Source: Noviherbaspirillum sp. Root189 (GTDB lineage: Bacteria > Pseudomonadota > Gammaproteobacteria > Burkholderiales > Burkholderiaceae_D). Taken from it: a stretch of DNA of 49,786 nucleotides. Of the stretch, positions 8,386 to 16,946 are shown piece by piece. Made by a program: the position numbers and the translations under genes. The notes beneath the pieces are model-generated. The model saw only the letters and a list, made by a program, of their open reading frames with translations, did not search any database and was not told the DNA's origin. The stretch is taken from positions 1 to 49,786 of the forward strand of contig NZ_LMHZ01000027.1 in NCBI RefSeq assembly GCF_001428545.1, written 5' to 3'. The first letter of the stretch is position 1, and each line of letters opens with the position of its first letter.

Positions 8386-9564
8386 TTACTGTAGCAACAC
8401 CCACTTGCCATTCTTGACACGTACAACCTTCAAGGAATCCGCAGTCAGACCGACGTGGTCGGTAGGCGACATACGGAAGGCGCCCGTTACTCCGGTGTAG
8501 GCATCATTTTTTTCAATACCATCACGGATTTTTTGTGGATCGACAGAGCCGCTCTTTTCCACGGCACTCTTGATCAACATCAGCGCGTCATAAGCATTGC
8601 CCCCAAAAAAAGAAGGGGCTTCGCCGAATTTTTCCTTGTATGCCTTAACATAGCCCTGGACCACCGGGCGCTGCGGATCGTTGGGTGCCAACTGGTCCGA
8701 CACCAGAATTGCTCCATTGGTCATGATCATGTCTTCGGCTGCCGGCCCGGCCAACTTAATGAAACTGTCGGAGGCCAACGCATGCGTGCCGTAATGTGGA
8801 AGATCTATGCCGAGCTGTTTATAGCCACGCGCGACCATCACTGCTGGCTCACCGAAGCCGAGGTTCAATATGGCCTGGATACCTTTCTCTTGGCGCAGTT
8901 TGGTCAGTTGCGCCGTCATGTCGGTATCTTTAGGATTAAATGATTCTTCGCGCAGAATCTTGATACCTTTTTCAGGGGCGAGCTTTTGTGCTGCATCCAG
9001 CGCCGCGTGCCCGAACGCGTCGGTGCCGGCAATGATGCCGATGTTCTTGATTCCCTGCGCCAGCATGTGGTCATATATCTTCCTGACGGCCTCCATGTCG
9101 GTGTGGTTCATCTTGAACACGAACTTTTTGACCGGGTCGATAATCACCGAGCCACCTGCCAAAGACAGCAGCGGGATGCCGGCGCGCTCGGCCAGTGGCA
9201 CAACCGACATGGTGGTGCCCGTAGTCGATCCCCCGATAATGGCATGCACCTGGTCATTGTTGATCAACCGCTTTGCAAAGGTATTGGCGCGCGCAGCATC
9301 GGTCTCGTCATCATAGGCATATAACTCGACCTTGCGGCCGTCAACGCCGCCTGATTTGTTAAGCGTATCGACATATAGCTGCAGTGTTTTCATCTCGCCC
9401 GAACCCAAATAGGATGCGGGGCCAGTTGCAGATAAAAACGCTCCGATCTTGAGCGGGGGCTTACCCTGCGCTGCGGCCGGCGCACTGGCCATCAGTGGAA
9501 CTGCAAACATTACCGGTAGTACGGCTGTCAACAGTTTTTTGGTGATTTTCGTAATTTGTTCCAC
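8386..9564 (-). CDS. LivK-type periplasmic substrate-binding protein
   Basis: A 392-residue type I periplasmic binding protein (Peripla_BP_6). It begins at a GTG with AAGGAG upstream. A Sec signal peptide (charged KITKK, hydrophobic core, ASAPAAAQ cleavage region) ends near residue 33. The mature start PLKIGAFLSATGPASYLG and the later GGSTTGTTMS and GTDAFGH turns match the LivK-like receptor fold. It delivers substrate to LivHMGF encoded next in the operon. Operon context suggests an arylacetic or arylpropionic acid ligand, but the ligand cannot be deduced from the sequence. Confidence 0.88.
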   Translation of the reverse strand: MEQITKITKKLLTAVLPVMFAVPLMASAPAAAQGKPPLKIGAFLSATGPASYLGSGEMKTLQLYVDTLNKSGGVDGRKVELYAYDDETDAARANTFAKRLINNDQVHAIIGGSTTGTTMSVVPLAERAGIPLLSLAGGSVIIDPVKKFVFKMNHTDMEAVRKIYDHMLAQGIKNIGIIAGTDAFGHAALDAAQKLAPEKGIKILREESFNPKDTDMTAQLTKLRQEKGIQAILNLGFGEPAVMVARGYKQLGIDLPHYGTHALASDSFIKLAGPAAEDMIMTNGAILVSDQLAPNDPQRPVVQGYVKAYKEKFGEAPSFFGGNAYDALMLIKSAVEKSGSVDPQKIRDGIEKNDAYTGVTGAFRMSPTDHVGLTADSLKVVRVKNGKWVLLQ

Positions 9565-9648
9565 TTCAGTCTCCTTTAGTTTGCTGCATCAAACAACAAA
9601 TTTGTTCCCCTGTATTAAGCAAGCGGTAAAACTTTTATTCTTGTCGGA

Positions 9649-10026
9649 TCATTGCGCGTCCGACTTTTGACGAGGGCAGACCGACTGCCCAGCGTTATCA
9701 CCTTGGTCCAGCCGTACAAAAATACGGTCGTTTTCAATTACGATCGGGTACATTGCGACCGGTTTGGTACACGGCAACGCCGTCGCTTCGCCGGTACGAA
9801 TATCGAAGGTACCACTATGGAAAGGACACTCCACCTGGCCGTCCTCGATATCGCCTTCGGATAAGGAGGCAGCGCCGTGCGTACAGGTATCGTCAATGGC
9901 AAAGAACTCGTCGCCAAGACGAAATACTGCGATCGGCGGGCGACCCGCGACATCGACGCGGGTACCGCACTCGGGCTTGACGTCGTCGGTATGCAGCAGA
10001 AATGTCAACTCAGCTTGGTTCGCCAC
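9649..10026 (-). CDS. Rieske-type [2Fe-2S] ferredoxin of the dioxygenase
   Basis: A Rieske ferredoxin carrying electrons from the FAD reductase to the dioxygenase. The cluster ligands lie in DTCTHGAAS (Cys and His) and VECPFHSGTFD (Cys and His), the BphA3-like arrangement. The GTG at 10026 is preferred because GGAGG lies five bases upstream and the resulting 125-residue length suits the family; ATGs upstream (to 10089) lie inside the thioesterase gene without a ribosome site. With this start the gene overlaps the thioesterase stop by 17 bases. The C-terminal 15 residues after the fold are polar and probably disordered. Confidence 0.87.
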   Translation of the reverse strand: MANQAELTFLLHTDDVKPECGTRVDVAGRPPIAVFRLGDEFFAIDDTCTHGAASLSEGDIEDGQVECPFHSGTFDIRTGEATALPCTKPVAMYPIVIENDRIFVRLDQGDNAGQSVCPRQKSDAQ

Positions 10027-10546
10027 GCCCGCCTCCGCCAGTTTCATTTTCATTAAGGAGCGCCTGGCCAAGGTTGTAGTAGCGTCCATGCAGTTCGGCG
10101 ATCTGGCACCCTTCCTGATCGATCACGCGCACCAGCGTCGTACCGGTGGTCTTGCCGGCATACGTTACTTCCGAATGCGCGTACAGTCGGTCGCCCCGTT
10201 TGGCTGGTCGCACGTAATCAATATGGCAATTCAGCGCCACCGCCACGTTGTTGCGTGTGCTGGCTGCATACGCAAAGGCAGTGTCGGCCAGCGTAAAAAT
10301 ATAGCCGCCGTGGCATATGTCATAGGCATTGAGCATGGCTTCGGCAACTGTCATCGACAGTACGATGCGACCAGGCCCGCTCGATTCGATTGCGATTCCC
10401 AGCCCGTCCGACACCCGGTCATTCGATCGCATCTTGGCGATACAGCGCTCGGCAATTTCCACTGCGCCCTTGGATTGATCGCCTGCATATGCGGCTTGGC
10501 CTGCCTTATCCGTTGTGTTCGACTTCACTCGATCTCCGTATTCCAT
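10010..10546 (-). CDS. PaaI-like acyl-CoA thioesterase (hotdog fold)
   Basis: A 178-residue hotdog-fold thioesterase of the PaaI subgroup. The hallmark is NAYDICHGGYIFTLADTAFAYA, with the HGG loop and the Asp of the catalytic helix. PaaI hydrolyses stalled hydroxyphenylacetyl-CoA-type esters to free CoA. Here it probably acts as a safety valve for aryl-acyl-CoA esters made by the neighbouring ligase that the dioxygenase cannot process. It overlaps the ligase stop by 22 bases and the ferredoxin start downstream. The N-terminal 30 residues are polar and precede the fold. It supports the idea that the pathway intermediates are aryl-CoA esters. Confidence 0.85.
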   Translation of the reverse strand: MEYGDRVKSNTTDKAGQAAYAGDQSKGAVEIAERCIAKMRSNDRVSDGLGIAIESSGPGRIVLSMTVAEAMLNAYDICHGGYIFTLADTAFAYAASTRNNVAVALNCHIDYVRPAKRGDRLYAHSEVTYAGKTTGTTLVRVIDQEGCQIAELHGRYYNLGQALLNENETGGGGRGEPS

Positions 10547-12105
10547 GGCACTAAGCCTTTTTCGTTACTTAACCACTTTCTAATTTCCGCTTTCTTGACC
10601 TTGGCATTAGCGGTCTTGGGCAACTCATCGACGAACACTACATGCTTGGGTGTCTCTTGCTTGCTTAACTTGCCGTGGCAAAAACCGATGATATCTTCCA
10701 CGCTGGTGTTCTTGTGCGTCGGCTTTCTGTTGATAACCGCGACCACGGCCTCGCCCCATTCCGGATGCGGAACGCCAACCACAGCCACTTCCAAAACCGC
10801 CGGGTGCTCGACGATTACCGCCTCGACAGTGGTGGGAAAAACATTCACGGCACCGGTGATAATCATGAACTTTTGCCGATCCAGCAGATACATGTAGCCA
10901 CGTTCATCCATGCGGCCGATATCGTTGGTGCGTAGCCAGCCATCCTTTAACGCTTCGGCCGTCTCCTTCGGCAGATTCATGTACCCCTTCATGAGGGTTG
11001 TGCCGCGCAACCAGATTTCGCCCTTGGTATTTGGCGGCAGCGGCCGGCCTTCGTCGTCGCGAATCGAGCAGTCGAAATGAATGCCGACACGACCGACCGA
11101 TCTCAGCAATTCGGGCTCGGATTCGAGTGCCAGCTTGTGATCGGCTTCCGTCAAATATGTGACCCAGCCACCGGTCGATTCGGTCAATGCATAGGTCTGA
11201 ATCATTTCGACCTTGAATGCTTCCCGAGCGTCTCGGATCAGCTTTGGGGTCGCAGGCGAGGAGCCGTACATCAGCAGCCGTAGAGAGGACAGATCATATT
11301 TGGCGTTTTGTTGTTCGGCAATAGCCCGTTGCACCATGGTCGGCACAAGCAATCCGACGGTTACGCGGAAGCGCTCGACATCTCTCAAAAAGGCATCAAT
11401 TTTGAACGAGCCGTCGGGGATGATCGTGGTCATGGCGTTGCCAAGTCCATAACAATTCATGATGATCACTACCCAAGCGGATGCAGCTGGCATATACCAG
11501 ACGTCATCGGGAGCGAAGCCAAATGAAATCAAGGAATGAATCACGCAGTCAGCGCCGCCTTGCTGTGTCAGCATTACGCCTTTCGGTACACCTGTGGTGC
11601 CGGAGGTATAGCTGCAAAACAGCAAGTCGTCAGGTGCGAGTGCTGGCCACTCCGGTGCACCGCTTGCTTCGCTTAACAGCGTCTCATAATCAAGCGGAAA
11701 GTCATGCTCTCCGTTATAGCCGACTACGGTAATGCCAATTTCCTCGAGTTCACTGCGATGGTCGGCGGCCATGGTTTTCAGGCGAGCGTCGACCAACAGC
11801 ACGCGTGTTTTGCTGTCTTTCAAAACGTGCAGTACTTCCGGCCAGGCGTATTGCGTATTGATACCGACCCGCATTGCGCCGATTTTCATGCATGCGTAGA
11901 AATGCTCGTAGACTTCGATTGATTCAAGCGACATGATCGAGACGGTTGTGCCCTTGCCATGGCCCATTTTTTGTAGGGCGCGGGCAAATCGATCTGAGCG
12001 CTCGTCCATCTGTTTCCAGGTGGCGGTACGGTTGCCGCAGTAGTACGCGACTTTCGTGGGATAATTGTTGGCGCAACGTTTGATCATCTCGCGTAGATAC
12101 AGCAT
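10525..12105 (-). CDS. Aryl-acid:CoA ligase, AMP-forming (ipfF-like by position)
   Basis: A 526-residue ANL-superfamily ligase that activates a carboxylic acid with ATP and CoA. The P-loop YTSGTTGVPKG (about residue 169), the A5-like YALTEST (about 315), the A7 region WLRTNDIGRMDERG (about 400) and the C-terminal lysine motif PKTANAKVKK (about 505) are present, so both catalytic half-domains look intact. By gene order (after the DUF35 gene in a dioxygenase-thiolase-DUF35-ligase block) it corresponds to IpfF, which makes ibuprofenyl-CoA or phenylacetyl-CoA. Substrate specificity is inference from context; a medium-chain fatty-acid ligase cannot be excluded from sequence alone. Confidence 0.88.
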   Translation of the reverse strand: MLYLREMIKRCANNYPTKVAYYCGNRTATWKQMDERSDRFARALQKMGHGKGTTVSIMSLESIEVYEHFYACMKIGAMRVGINTQYAWPEVLHVLKDSKTRVLLVDARLKTMAADHRSELEEIGITVVGYNGEHDFPLDYETLLSEASGAPEWPALAPDDLLFCSYTSGTTGVPKGVMLTQQGGADCVIHSLISFGFAPDDVWYMPAASAWVVIIMNCYGLGNAMTTIIPDGSFKIDAFLRDVERFRVTVGLLVPTMVQRAIAEQQNAKYDLSSLRLLMYGSSPATPKLIRDAREAFKVEMIQTYALTESTGGWVTYLTEADHKLALESEPELLRSVGRVGIHFDCSIRDDEGRPLPPNTKGEIWLRGTTLMKGYMNLPKETAEALKDGWLRTNDIGRMDERGYMYLLDRQKFMIITGAVNVFPTTVEAVIVEHPAVLEVAVVGVPHPEWGEAVVAVINRKPTHKNTSVEDIIGFCHGKLSKQETPKHVVFVDELPKTANAKVKKAEIRKWLSNEKGLVPWNTEIE

Positions 12106-12146
12106 GATTTTCTCGTCTCCTAATATTTGTGATTTTCTGCGGCTTA

Positions 12147-12518
12147 CTAAGTCATCGGGTGGAAGATCAGTCCTTTCGAATCAAATCGCGCACTGACTGC
12201 CATCCCTACTTCTGGCTCGTCATCGCCCGCATGCGCCAAGCGCGCCAGTAGTTGCGGACCTTCTGCCAATTCCACCAGGGCGACCGTATAGGGGACCGGA
12301 AAGTCTTCGGCATATTGGCGATGGAATTCGACATACGATATCACCGTACCAGTACCTTTTGCGGGCTGCCATTGCACCGTGGAGCCTGCCGCCTTGCGCC
12401 AGCTGCGTGCATGCAAGCCGAGCGCCTTGCCGGTTTTCGTATCCACGGGAATGCGCAATTCGTTATTGCCGACAAAGGCCAGGAACTCTTTATCGTATTC
12501 GTCGTATAGGGTTTGCAT
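12147..12518 (-). CDS. DUF35 OB-fold partner of the thiolase/aldolase, cysteine-free (ipfE-like by position)
   Basis: A 123-residue protein of the DUF35/OB-fold acyl-CoA-associated family, which pairs with thiolase-like enzymes (as ChsH2-type domains pair with Ltp2). The OB portion, from GTGTVISYVEFHRQ to the C-terminus, is recognisable. The N-terminal rubredoxin-like zinc ribbon is degenerate: the protein contains no cysteine, and the two expected C-x2-C positions read DTKTG and RSWRKAAG. It therefore probably does not bind zinc. It lies 13 bp after the thiolase gene. It should act as an obligate partner that shapes the acyl-CoA site, as proposed for IpfE. Confidence 0.8.
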   Translation of the reverse strand: MQTLYDEYDKEFLAFVGNNELRIPVDTKTGKALGLHARSWRKAAGSTVQWQPAKGTGTVISYVEFHRQYAEDFPVPYTVALVELAEGPQLLARLAHAGDDEPEVGMAVSARFDSKGLIFHPMT

Positions 12519-12531
12519 GGGACAGGTTCCT

Positions 12532-13707
12532 TCAATTTAGCGCTGCGTGCGGGCTAAGCAGAACACAGGCGTGATAGTCGAGGCAGCCACCCGAACCCGT
12601 CACCAATAGCAGATCATTGTTTACCACTTGGCGCTCGCCACCCGTGCCCCGGACCTGGATCACGCCTTCGGAAAGAGGTGTTACGCCCTGCAAATAAAAT
12701 CCGGATAAGTGCCCGCCACCTGTGTTGACGGGCAATTTCCCTCCGGGCGCCGTGTGGCCATCCGCCACGTATGCAGCCGCCTCGCCCGGCTTGCAAAGAC
12801 CGTACTCTTCCAGCGCTAGAATGCCGACGTAAGAAAACGCGTCGTAAAACTCGCAGGCAGTCACGTCTGCTGCGGTAACGCCGGCGTTTTTGTACGCTAT
12901 CTTCGCTGCCTGTGGAGCTCCGGTGCCGATTTCGTCGCCGTCACCGCGCAGACCACTGCGGCCACGATGACCCTGTCCCATTCCGTGAATGTAAACCGGT
13001 GCGTGTGGCCCGTTTTCGGCGCGCTTCGCACTGGTTACAACGAGCGCAATTGCGCCATTCACGGGGTAGCAGCAATCAAGCATGCGAAACGGCGCGACTA
13101 CCATTGGTGAAGCGAGGTAATCTTCGATACTAAGAGGCGTCCTTAAAAAGGCTTGAGGGTTTAAAGCGGCCCATTCGCGGCAGCTCACCGCATACGCGCC
13201 CAACTGACGTTCAGTCGTGCCGTTGCGTGCCATGTGTTGGCGGGCTGCCAGTGCATAGGCCGCCGACGCCCCTAAAAAGCCCTGCTGACGCTCCCAGCCT
13301 TCCACACCGGTTAACGGCATCGCAATGGCGAAAGTGTTGCCGCCGCCGCTTGCCTTAACAGGTGTGTCGGAGAAAACACAGACCACCGTTTTGGCCATGC
13401 CCTGACGGATCGCCATTGCTGCGTACTGGACCATTTGTACGGCCGAAGAGCCTTCGGAATCGATTGCCGCTAGCAAGCCAAGATTGCGTAATTGCAGATC
13501 GTTCTGCAAGCGGAGCGGCACTTCGTCGGGGTCTGCCACTGGGCTGCGATTGATCAGCAGACCGTCAATTTCGCTCTTTTTTAAGCCTGCGTCTGTGATC
13601 GCAGCGTCTACTGCGGCAGCTGCTAGCTCCCGTGAGGTACCGATTGGCTTACGCGAAAGCTCGCTGAAACCGAGACCGGCAATAGCAGCAATAGGTTTGT
13701 GTTTCAT
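12532..13707 (-). CDS. SCPx-type thiolase fold protein, probable retro-aldolase (ipfD-like by position)
   Basis: A 391-residue member of the lipid-transfer/SCPx thiolase family. Where true thiolases carry the nucleophilic Cys (in C-S-T-G-S-S-A), this protein reads DSEGSSA with Asp83 at the Cys position, so Claisen-type thiolysis is unlikely. CEFYDAFSY, NTGGGHLSGF and the C-terminal GSGGCLDYHA are retained. Ltp2-like enzymes of this type catalyse C-C retro-aldol cleavage of hydroxyacyl-CoA together with a DUF35 protein. In the ipf pathway this step removes the side chain as propionyl-CoA or acetyl-CoA from the ring cis-diol and re-aromatises it to a catechol. That role is inferred from family, order and the missing Cys. 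Confidence 0.82.
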   Translation of the reverse strand: MKHKPIAAIAGLGFSELSRKPIGTSRELAAAAVDAAITDAGLKKSEIDGLLINRSPVADPDEVPLRLQNDLQLRNLGLLAAIDSEGSSAVQMVQYAAMAIRQGMAKTVVCVFSDTPVKASGGGNTFAIAMPLTGVEGWERQQGFLGASAAYALAARQHMARNGTTERQLGAYAVSCREWAALNPQAFLRTPLSIEDYLASPMVVAPFRMLDCCYPVNGAIALVVTSAKRAENGPHAPVYIHGMGQGHRGRSGLRGDGDEIGTGAPQAAKIAYKNAGVTAADVTACEFYDAFSYVGILALEEYGLCKPGEAAAYVADGHTAPGGKLPVNTGGGHLSGFYLQGVTPLSEGVIQVRGTGGERQVVNNDLLLVTGSGGCLDYHACVLLSPHAALN

Positions 13708-13724
13708 GCGCTCGGCGGAATAGG

Positions 13725-14270
13725 TTAAATAATGAAAGCCAGGCTCGGGATGGCTTCATCGCCATGCACAAGCGTCACTTTTTTAAAGTACATCTTGAGT
13801 TCATTGTTTTTCCAGCGCAGGTGGTGCTCAGTCCGCCCGGGCCAGACTTCGACAGTGCGCGTGGAGGACATGCGCAATTCATAGAGGACGAAGTTAGAGA
13901 ACACTTGGTATTCGCCGTCGCCTTTGCGCTCGACCTCGATGTTCGATACAACGCGCCGCATTCTGGACACGGGCAATTGGGAATGGCGTTCGCCGGTATT
14001 GAGCTGGGCGATCCGAGTACGCAGGCGTGAGCGGTTATCGGCGGTGATCGAAAGATGTTTGTTCATGTCAAAATCCCCCTCGCCGCGCGGGACCCAATAA
14101 ATCATATCGTCGTCGACTAACGCCTCCCACTCTGCGTAACGCGACTCATCCGCAAGCCGTGCGTCGCGATAGATGAATGCGCTAATGGCGAGATATTCCT
14201 CGGGACTGATGGCGGTGACGTTCGGGGCCACCGGTTGTGGATTTTTTAACGGTGCTGCGGTGCTCATCAT
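13725..14270 (-). CDS. Aromatic-ring-hydroxylating dioxygenase beta subunit (ipfB-like by position)
   Basis: A 181-residue small subunit of a Rieske non-heme iron dioxygenase (SnoaL-like cone fold). Typical features are EEYLAISAFIYRDARLADE near the N-terminus, WEALVDDDMIYWVP, and the RMRRVVSNIEV strand at about residue 100. It has no metal centre and makes a structural alpha3beta3 assembly with the subunit encoded 62 bp upstream. GGAGATAA precedes the ATG. The next gene is the thiolase-like enzyme, the same neighbour as in ipfABDEF. Confidence 0.88.
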   Translation of the reverse strand: MMSTAAPLKNPQPVAPNVTAISPEEYLAISAFIYRDARLADESRYAEWEALVDDDMIYWVPRGEGDFDMNKHLSITADNRSRLRTRIAQLNTGERHSQLPVSRMRRVVSNIEVERKGDGEYQVFSNFVLYELRMSSTRTVEVWPGRTEHHLRWKNNELKMYFKKVTLVHGDEAIPSLAFII

Positions 14271-14332
14271 TTATCTCCGAAATATTCTCGTGGTTGTCTT
14301 TTGCGCTGCGTTAATGCGATTGGCCTGCGAGT

Positions 14333-15655
14333 TCAATGCGAACAAGAGGGTTCTTCTGTTTCCTTTTGCTGTACCGGCAATTCTTTTTGCATCACCTTCT
14401 TGTAATGGCGCCAAAATCCGCGGTTGGTACATTCGTCAGTGACGTGGCCGGTGATGATGCCTTCGGCATCAACCACGTCGCGATTCATGCCGCGTGAAAC
14501 GTCGAGCCAGCCTGCCTGGTCACGCATTGCCAGCTGTTGCCGCTCCGAGATCACGCTGTCATCCGCCAGCAGAAAGGCTGAAGGCCCAAGGGCTGCTTCT
14601 GACTGGCGCAAGATTCGCTGGTTAACTTCGTCAGGCACACCTTCCAAAAGCATTGGCGTGTGCCACTGGATGCACTGGTGCGCATTGACCGGTTCGAAAA
14701 TGACGATATTCATTTCGCCGAGGAATAGATTCGGGAAAATTGCAGCATGGGGCGGGCCGTCTCTCAAAATCCGATCGCCTTTTTCCTCTCCATAGCTGTT
14801 CTTGAGCTGTTGCGCATATTCTGGATAGCGGTCTCCCTTGACGCCGAGCCATTCGAAATATTCCTTGTACGATGGCGAGAAAAACAGCTCGGTATGGCCG
14901 TTGCCCCAATCCTTGGTTTCCGAAACCAGGCTTTCCTCGGTGGCGATTGCAGCAGCGTTATAGTGGGAATCGATGACGCGGGCAAAAGACGAATGCACGT
15001 AGTTCACGTGATAGCCGTCGGTATCATTTTCGGGAAGCATTTTCCAGTTAGCGTCGAACCGCTGCTTAACCCATCCGGCAGTGAGTTTGATCCTGCCGAC
15101 CGGTGACATATCACAAGCACGATCAATCAATACTTTGGCCTTGCCGAGGTGGTCGGCGAGCGGGCCGACCGCTTCGTTAAACGTGGCAAATACGAATCCG
15201 CGATACTCTTCAGTGCGCAACGCGTTCAGGCCGATGCCTTCCTTTGATTTAGGAAAGCCACCGGGATACGGCACGTCCAGCAATTTTCCGTCTAAGCCAT
15301 ATACCCAGCCGTGGTAGGCACAGGTTAGGTATTTGGTTTTTCCGCTCTTGTTTATGCACATCAGATTGCCGCGATGAGCACAACGGTTAGAAAGCACGGC
15401 GATCGAGTTATCTTTCTGACGCACCATGATGACTTCTTCGCGGCCGATAGTACGGCGCTGATATTCGCCCGCCGCCGGGATTTCCGAGTCATGCCCGACA
15501 AAGACCCAACCGCCATAGAAAATCTGTCGCATTTCCTGCTCGAACAAGTCTGTATTCGTGTAGAGGCTACCGTGAACACGCTCTTCCTGAATCAGGTAAT
15601 CGAGATCGATCGTTGATTTCGCCGGAAAGATTTTCACTGTTTTTTGATGCGCCAT
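14333..15655 (-). CDS. Aromatic-ring-hydroxylating dioxygenase alpha subunit (ipfA-like by position)
   Basis: A 440-residue catalytic subunit. The Rieske cluster is held by Cys92 and His94 (CAHRG) and Cys112 and His115 (CAYHGW). The mononuclear Fe(II) site is His216 and His221 with the bridging Asp213 (ENDTDGYHVNYVH). ATG at 15655 is preferred because AGGAG is eight bases upstream; an ATG three codons earlier is only three bases from that site. It is the first gene of the long operon, 50 bp after the operator. By gene order it corresponds to IpfA, which attacks the ring carbon bearing the acyl-CoA side chain. The true substrate is not readable from the sequence. The benzoate-type alpha subunit family makes other aryl acids possible. 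Confidence 0.9.
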   Translation of the reverse strand: MAHQKTVKIFPAKSTIDLDYLIQEERVHGSLYTNTDLFEQEMRQIFYGGWVFVGHDSEIPAAGEYQRRTIGREEVIMVRQKDNSIAVLSNRCAHRGNLMCINKSGKTKYLTCAYHGWVYGLDGKLLDVPYPGGFPKSKEGIGLNALRTEEYRGFVFATFNEAVGPLADHLGKAKVLIDRACDMSPVGRIKLTAGWVKQRFDANWKMLPENDTDGYHVNYVHSSFARVIDSHYNAAAIATEESLVSETKDWGNGHTELFFSPSYKEYFEWLGVKGDRYPEYAQQLKNSYGEEKGDRILRDGPPHAAIFPNLFLGEMNIVIFEPVNAHQCIQWHTPMLLEGVPDEVNQRILRQSEAALGPSAFLLADDSVISERQQLAMRDQAGWLDVSRGMNRDVVDAEGIITGHVTDECTNRGFWRHYKKVMQKELPVQQKETEEPSCSH

Positions 15656-15704
15656 GCCATGCACTCCTGTTGATGGGGAAAACTTGGCATGTATCGCTCT
15701 CGTA

Positions 15705-15726
15705 ACATACCAAGTGATTGGTATGT
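15705..15726. promoter_or_regulatory. Perfect palindromic operator for the ipf-like operon
   Basis: ACATACCAA (15705-15713) and TTGGTATGT (15718-15726) are perfect 9-bp inverted arms around GTGA. The site starts exactly where the -10 box ends on the minus strand and covers the expected transcription start. A dimeric repressor bound here would block initiation. Arm length and spacing suit a TetR-type repressor, but no such gene is in the window. Confidence 0.75.
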
Positions 15727-15756
15727 AGAATACATAAGCCCTTTTAGTTAAGTCAA
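15727..15756 (-). promoter_or_regulatory. Sigma70-type promoter of the ipf-like operon
   Basis: On the minus strand TTGACT (15756-15751) and TATTCT (15732-15727) are separated by 18 bp. The start site would fall in the adjacent palindrome, about 60 bp upstream of the alpha-subunit ATG. Confidence 0.7.
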
Positions 15757-16085
15757 GAAAATTTTTTTATTTTTTGTTCATGGACAGATTAATCAAAATC
15801 AATGATTTAAGATTGCGTTTAGGGCATGCGAAAAAAATACCGCTGTTTTCGCTTTTACAATGGAAGGCAAGCAACTTTGATGTTTCTTAAATTCTCATTT
15901 AAGAAACATTTGGCGAAGTACTTCAGTGAATCTAGCAGGGATAAGCTTGGGTAGACCCATTCATCATTATCTGGTGGCACAAAACGAATTGACGCGAGAT
16001 GAGCAGGGGATGGCTGGGCCGATTCCCAGACATCTTGGCTGGATGCCATCTCTGGTAGGGCGACAAAATAAGGAGCGCACAATGA
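15757..16085. other. Stretch without a convincing gene
   Basis: The first part is AT-rich DNA upstream of the operon promoter. The rest contains no reading frame with family features; it is probably the junction between the catabolic operon and the mosaic region. AAGGAG at its right end serves the next gene. Confidence 0.5.
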
Positions 16086-16946
16086 ATGCTCGTCCTGTTC
16101 TCCTTTCGGGAGAATGGGGTAAAAGGAATTCGCCAAGTCATTCTGGCCAGCGTGTTGGGAATGGCAGGTAACATCCTGTATGCCTATGGGCGCGAACTGT
16201 CCCCTTTCTTTGCCTATGAGTTAGCAAATGGCGTCTATGCCGCAGCATCGGCAGCCGTCCTGGCTGGTTATCGCCAGTTGTTCAAGCGCCCTGCACATGT
16301 GCGCACTCTGGCTGCCACCGTCGCAGGATTGACAGCAGCTATCGGGTATTTTCACTATGTGTACAACTCTTTCCCAGCCAGGACAGCCGTAGCATCCTTG
16401 TACCAAGTTGGTATAGCCGTCGCTATTGGCTACACCTTATTACAAGCAAGGAACGAATGGCGCCGGCCGTACTATCCCAAACTTTTCATTTTGGCGATGT
16501 GCAGCATGATTGCCGTCGGCCACACGTTCCGTGTGCTGCATCAATTTACCGTCGAGAACGCCCCCGCGTCGTTACTGGAGCCATCGGGCTGGAACGTTCT
16601 TATGCTTTCTGCGGGTGCCTTTGCCCTGCCAGTTCTGGCCTTCGGTGCCCTGCTGATTGCACATCGGCGCATCGTACTATTGGCCGAGTATGCGGCCAAT
16701 CATGACTACCTTACTGGCGCCTGGTCGCGCCCCGCCTTCTTCGACATTGGCAATCGCGAAATGTCGCGCGCCTCACGCACCGGAAAATCAATGGCCCTAC
16801 TGCTTGTCGACTTGGACAATTTTAAGCCGGTCAACGATACGCATGGCCATGCTGCTGGAGACCGGGTGCTAACGGAGTTTGTACACGAGGTACTGCAGGA
16901 ACTGCGCAGCATCGATTCGTTGTGTCTGAGGAGGCCATCCAGTTGA
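16086..16946 (+). pseudogene. Truncated membrane-anchored diguanylate cyclase
   Basis: About 275 residues are related to membrane GGDEF proteins: around six hydrophobic segments (residues 15-190), a linker, then the beginning of a GGDEF domain (NHDYLTGAWSRPAFF, LLVDLDNFKPVNDTHGHAAGD). Similarity stops near 16920, after LQELRSID and before the GG(D/E)EF catalytic loop, and the frame then runs into unrelated sequence and stops. Without the catalytic loop it cannot make cyclic di-GMP. AAGGAG lies upstream of the ATG, but the N-terminus is also close to a stop codon and may be shortened. It is likely a remnant left by the insertion or deletion that placed the mobilisation genes here. Confidence 0.75.

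Noticed and set aside
9764-10897. A 377-codon open frame on the plus strand
   Set aside because: It is antisense to the Rieske ferredoxin, thioesterase and ligase genes, which have clear family motifs; the antisense product has none.
15855-16136. 93-codon minus-strand frame before the cyclase remnant
   Set aside because: No ribosome site, no family features, and it overlaps the cyclase start.
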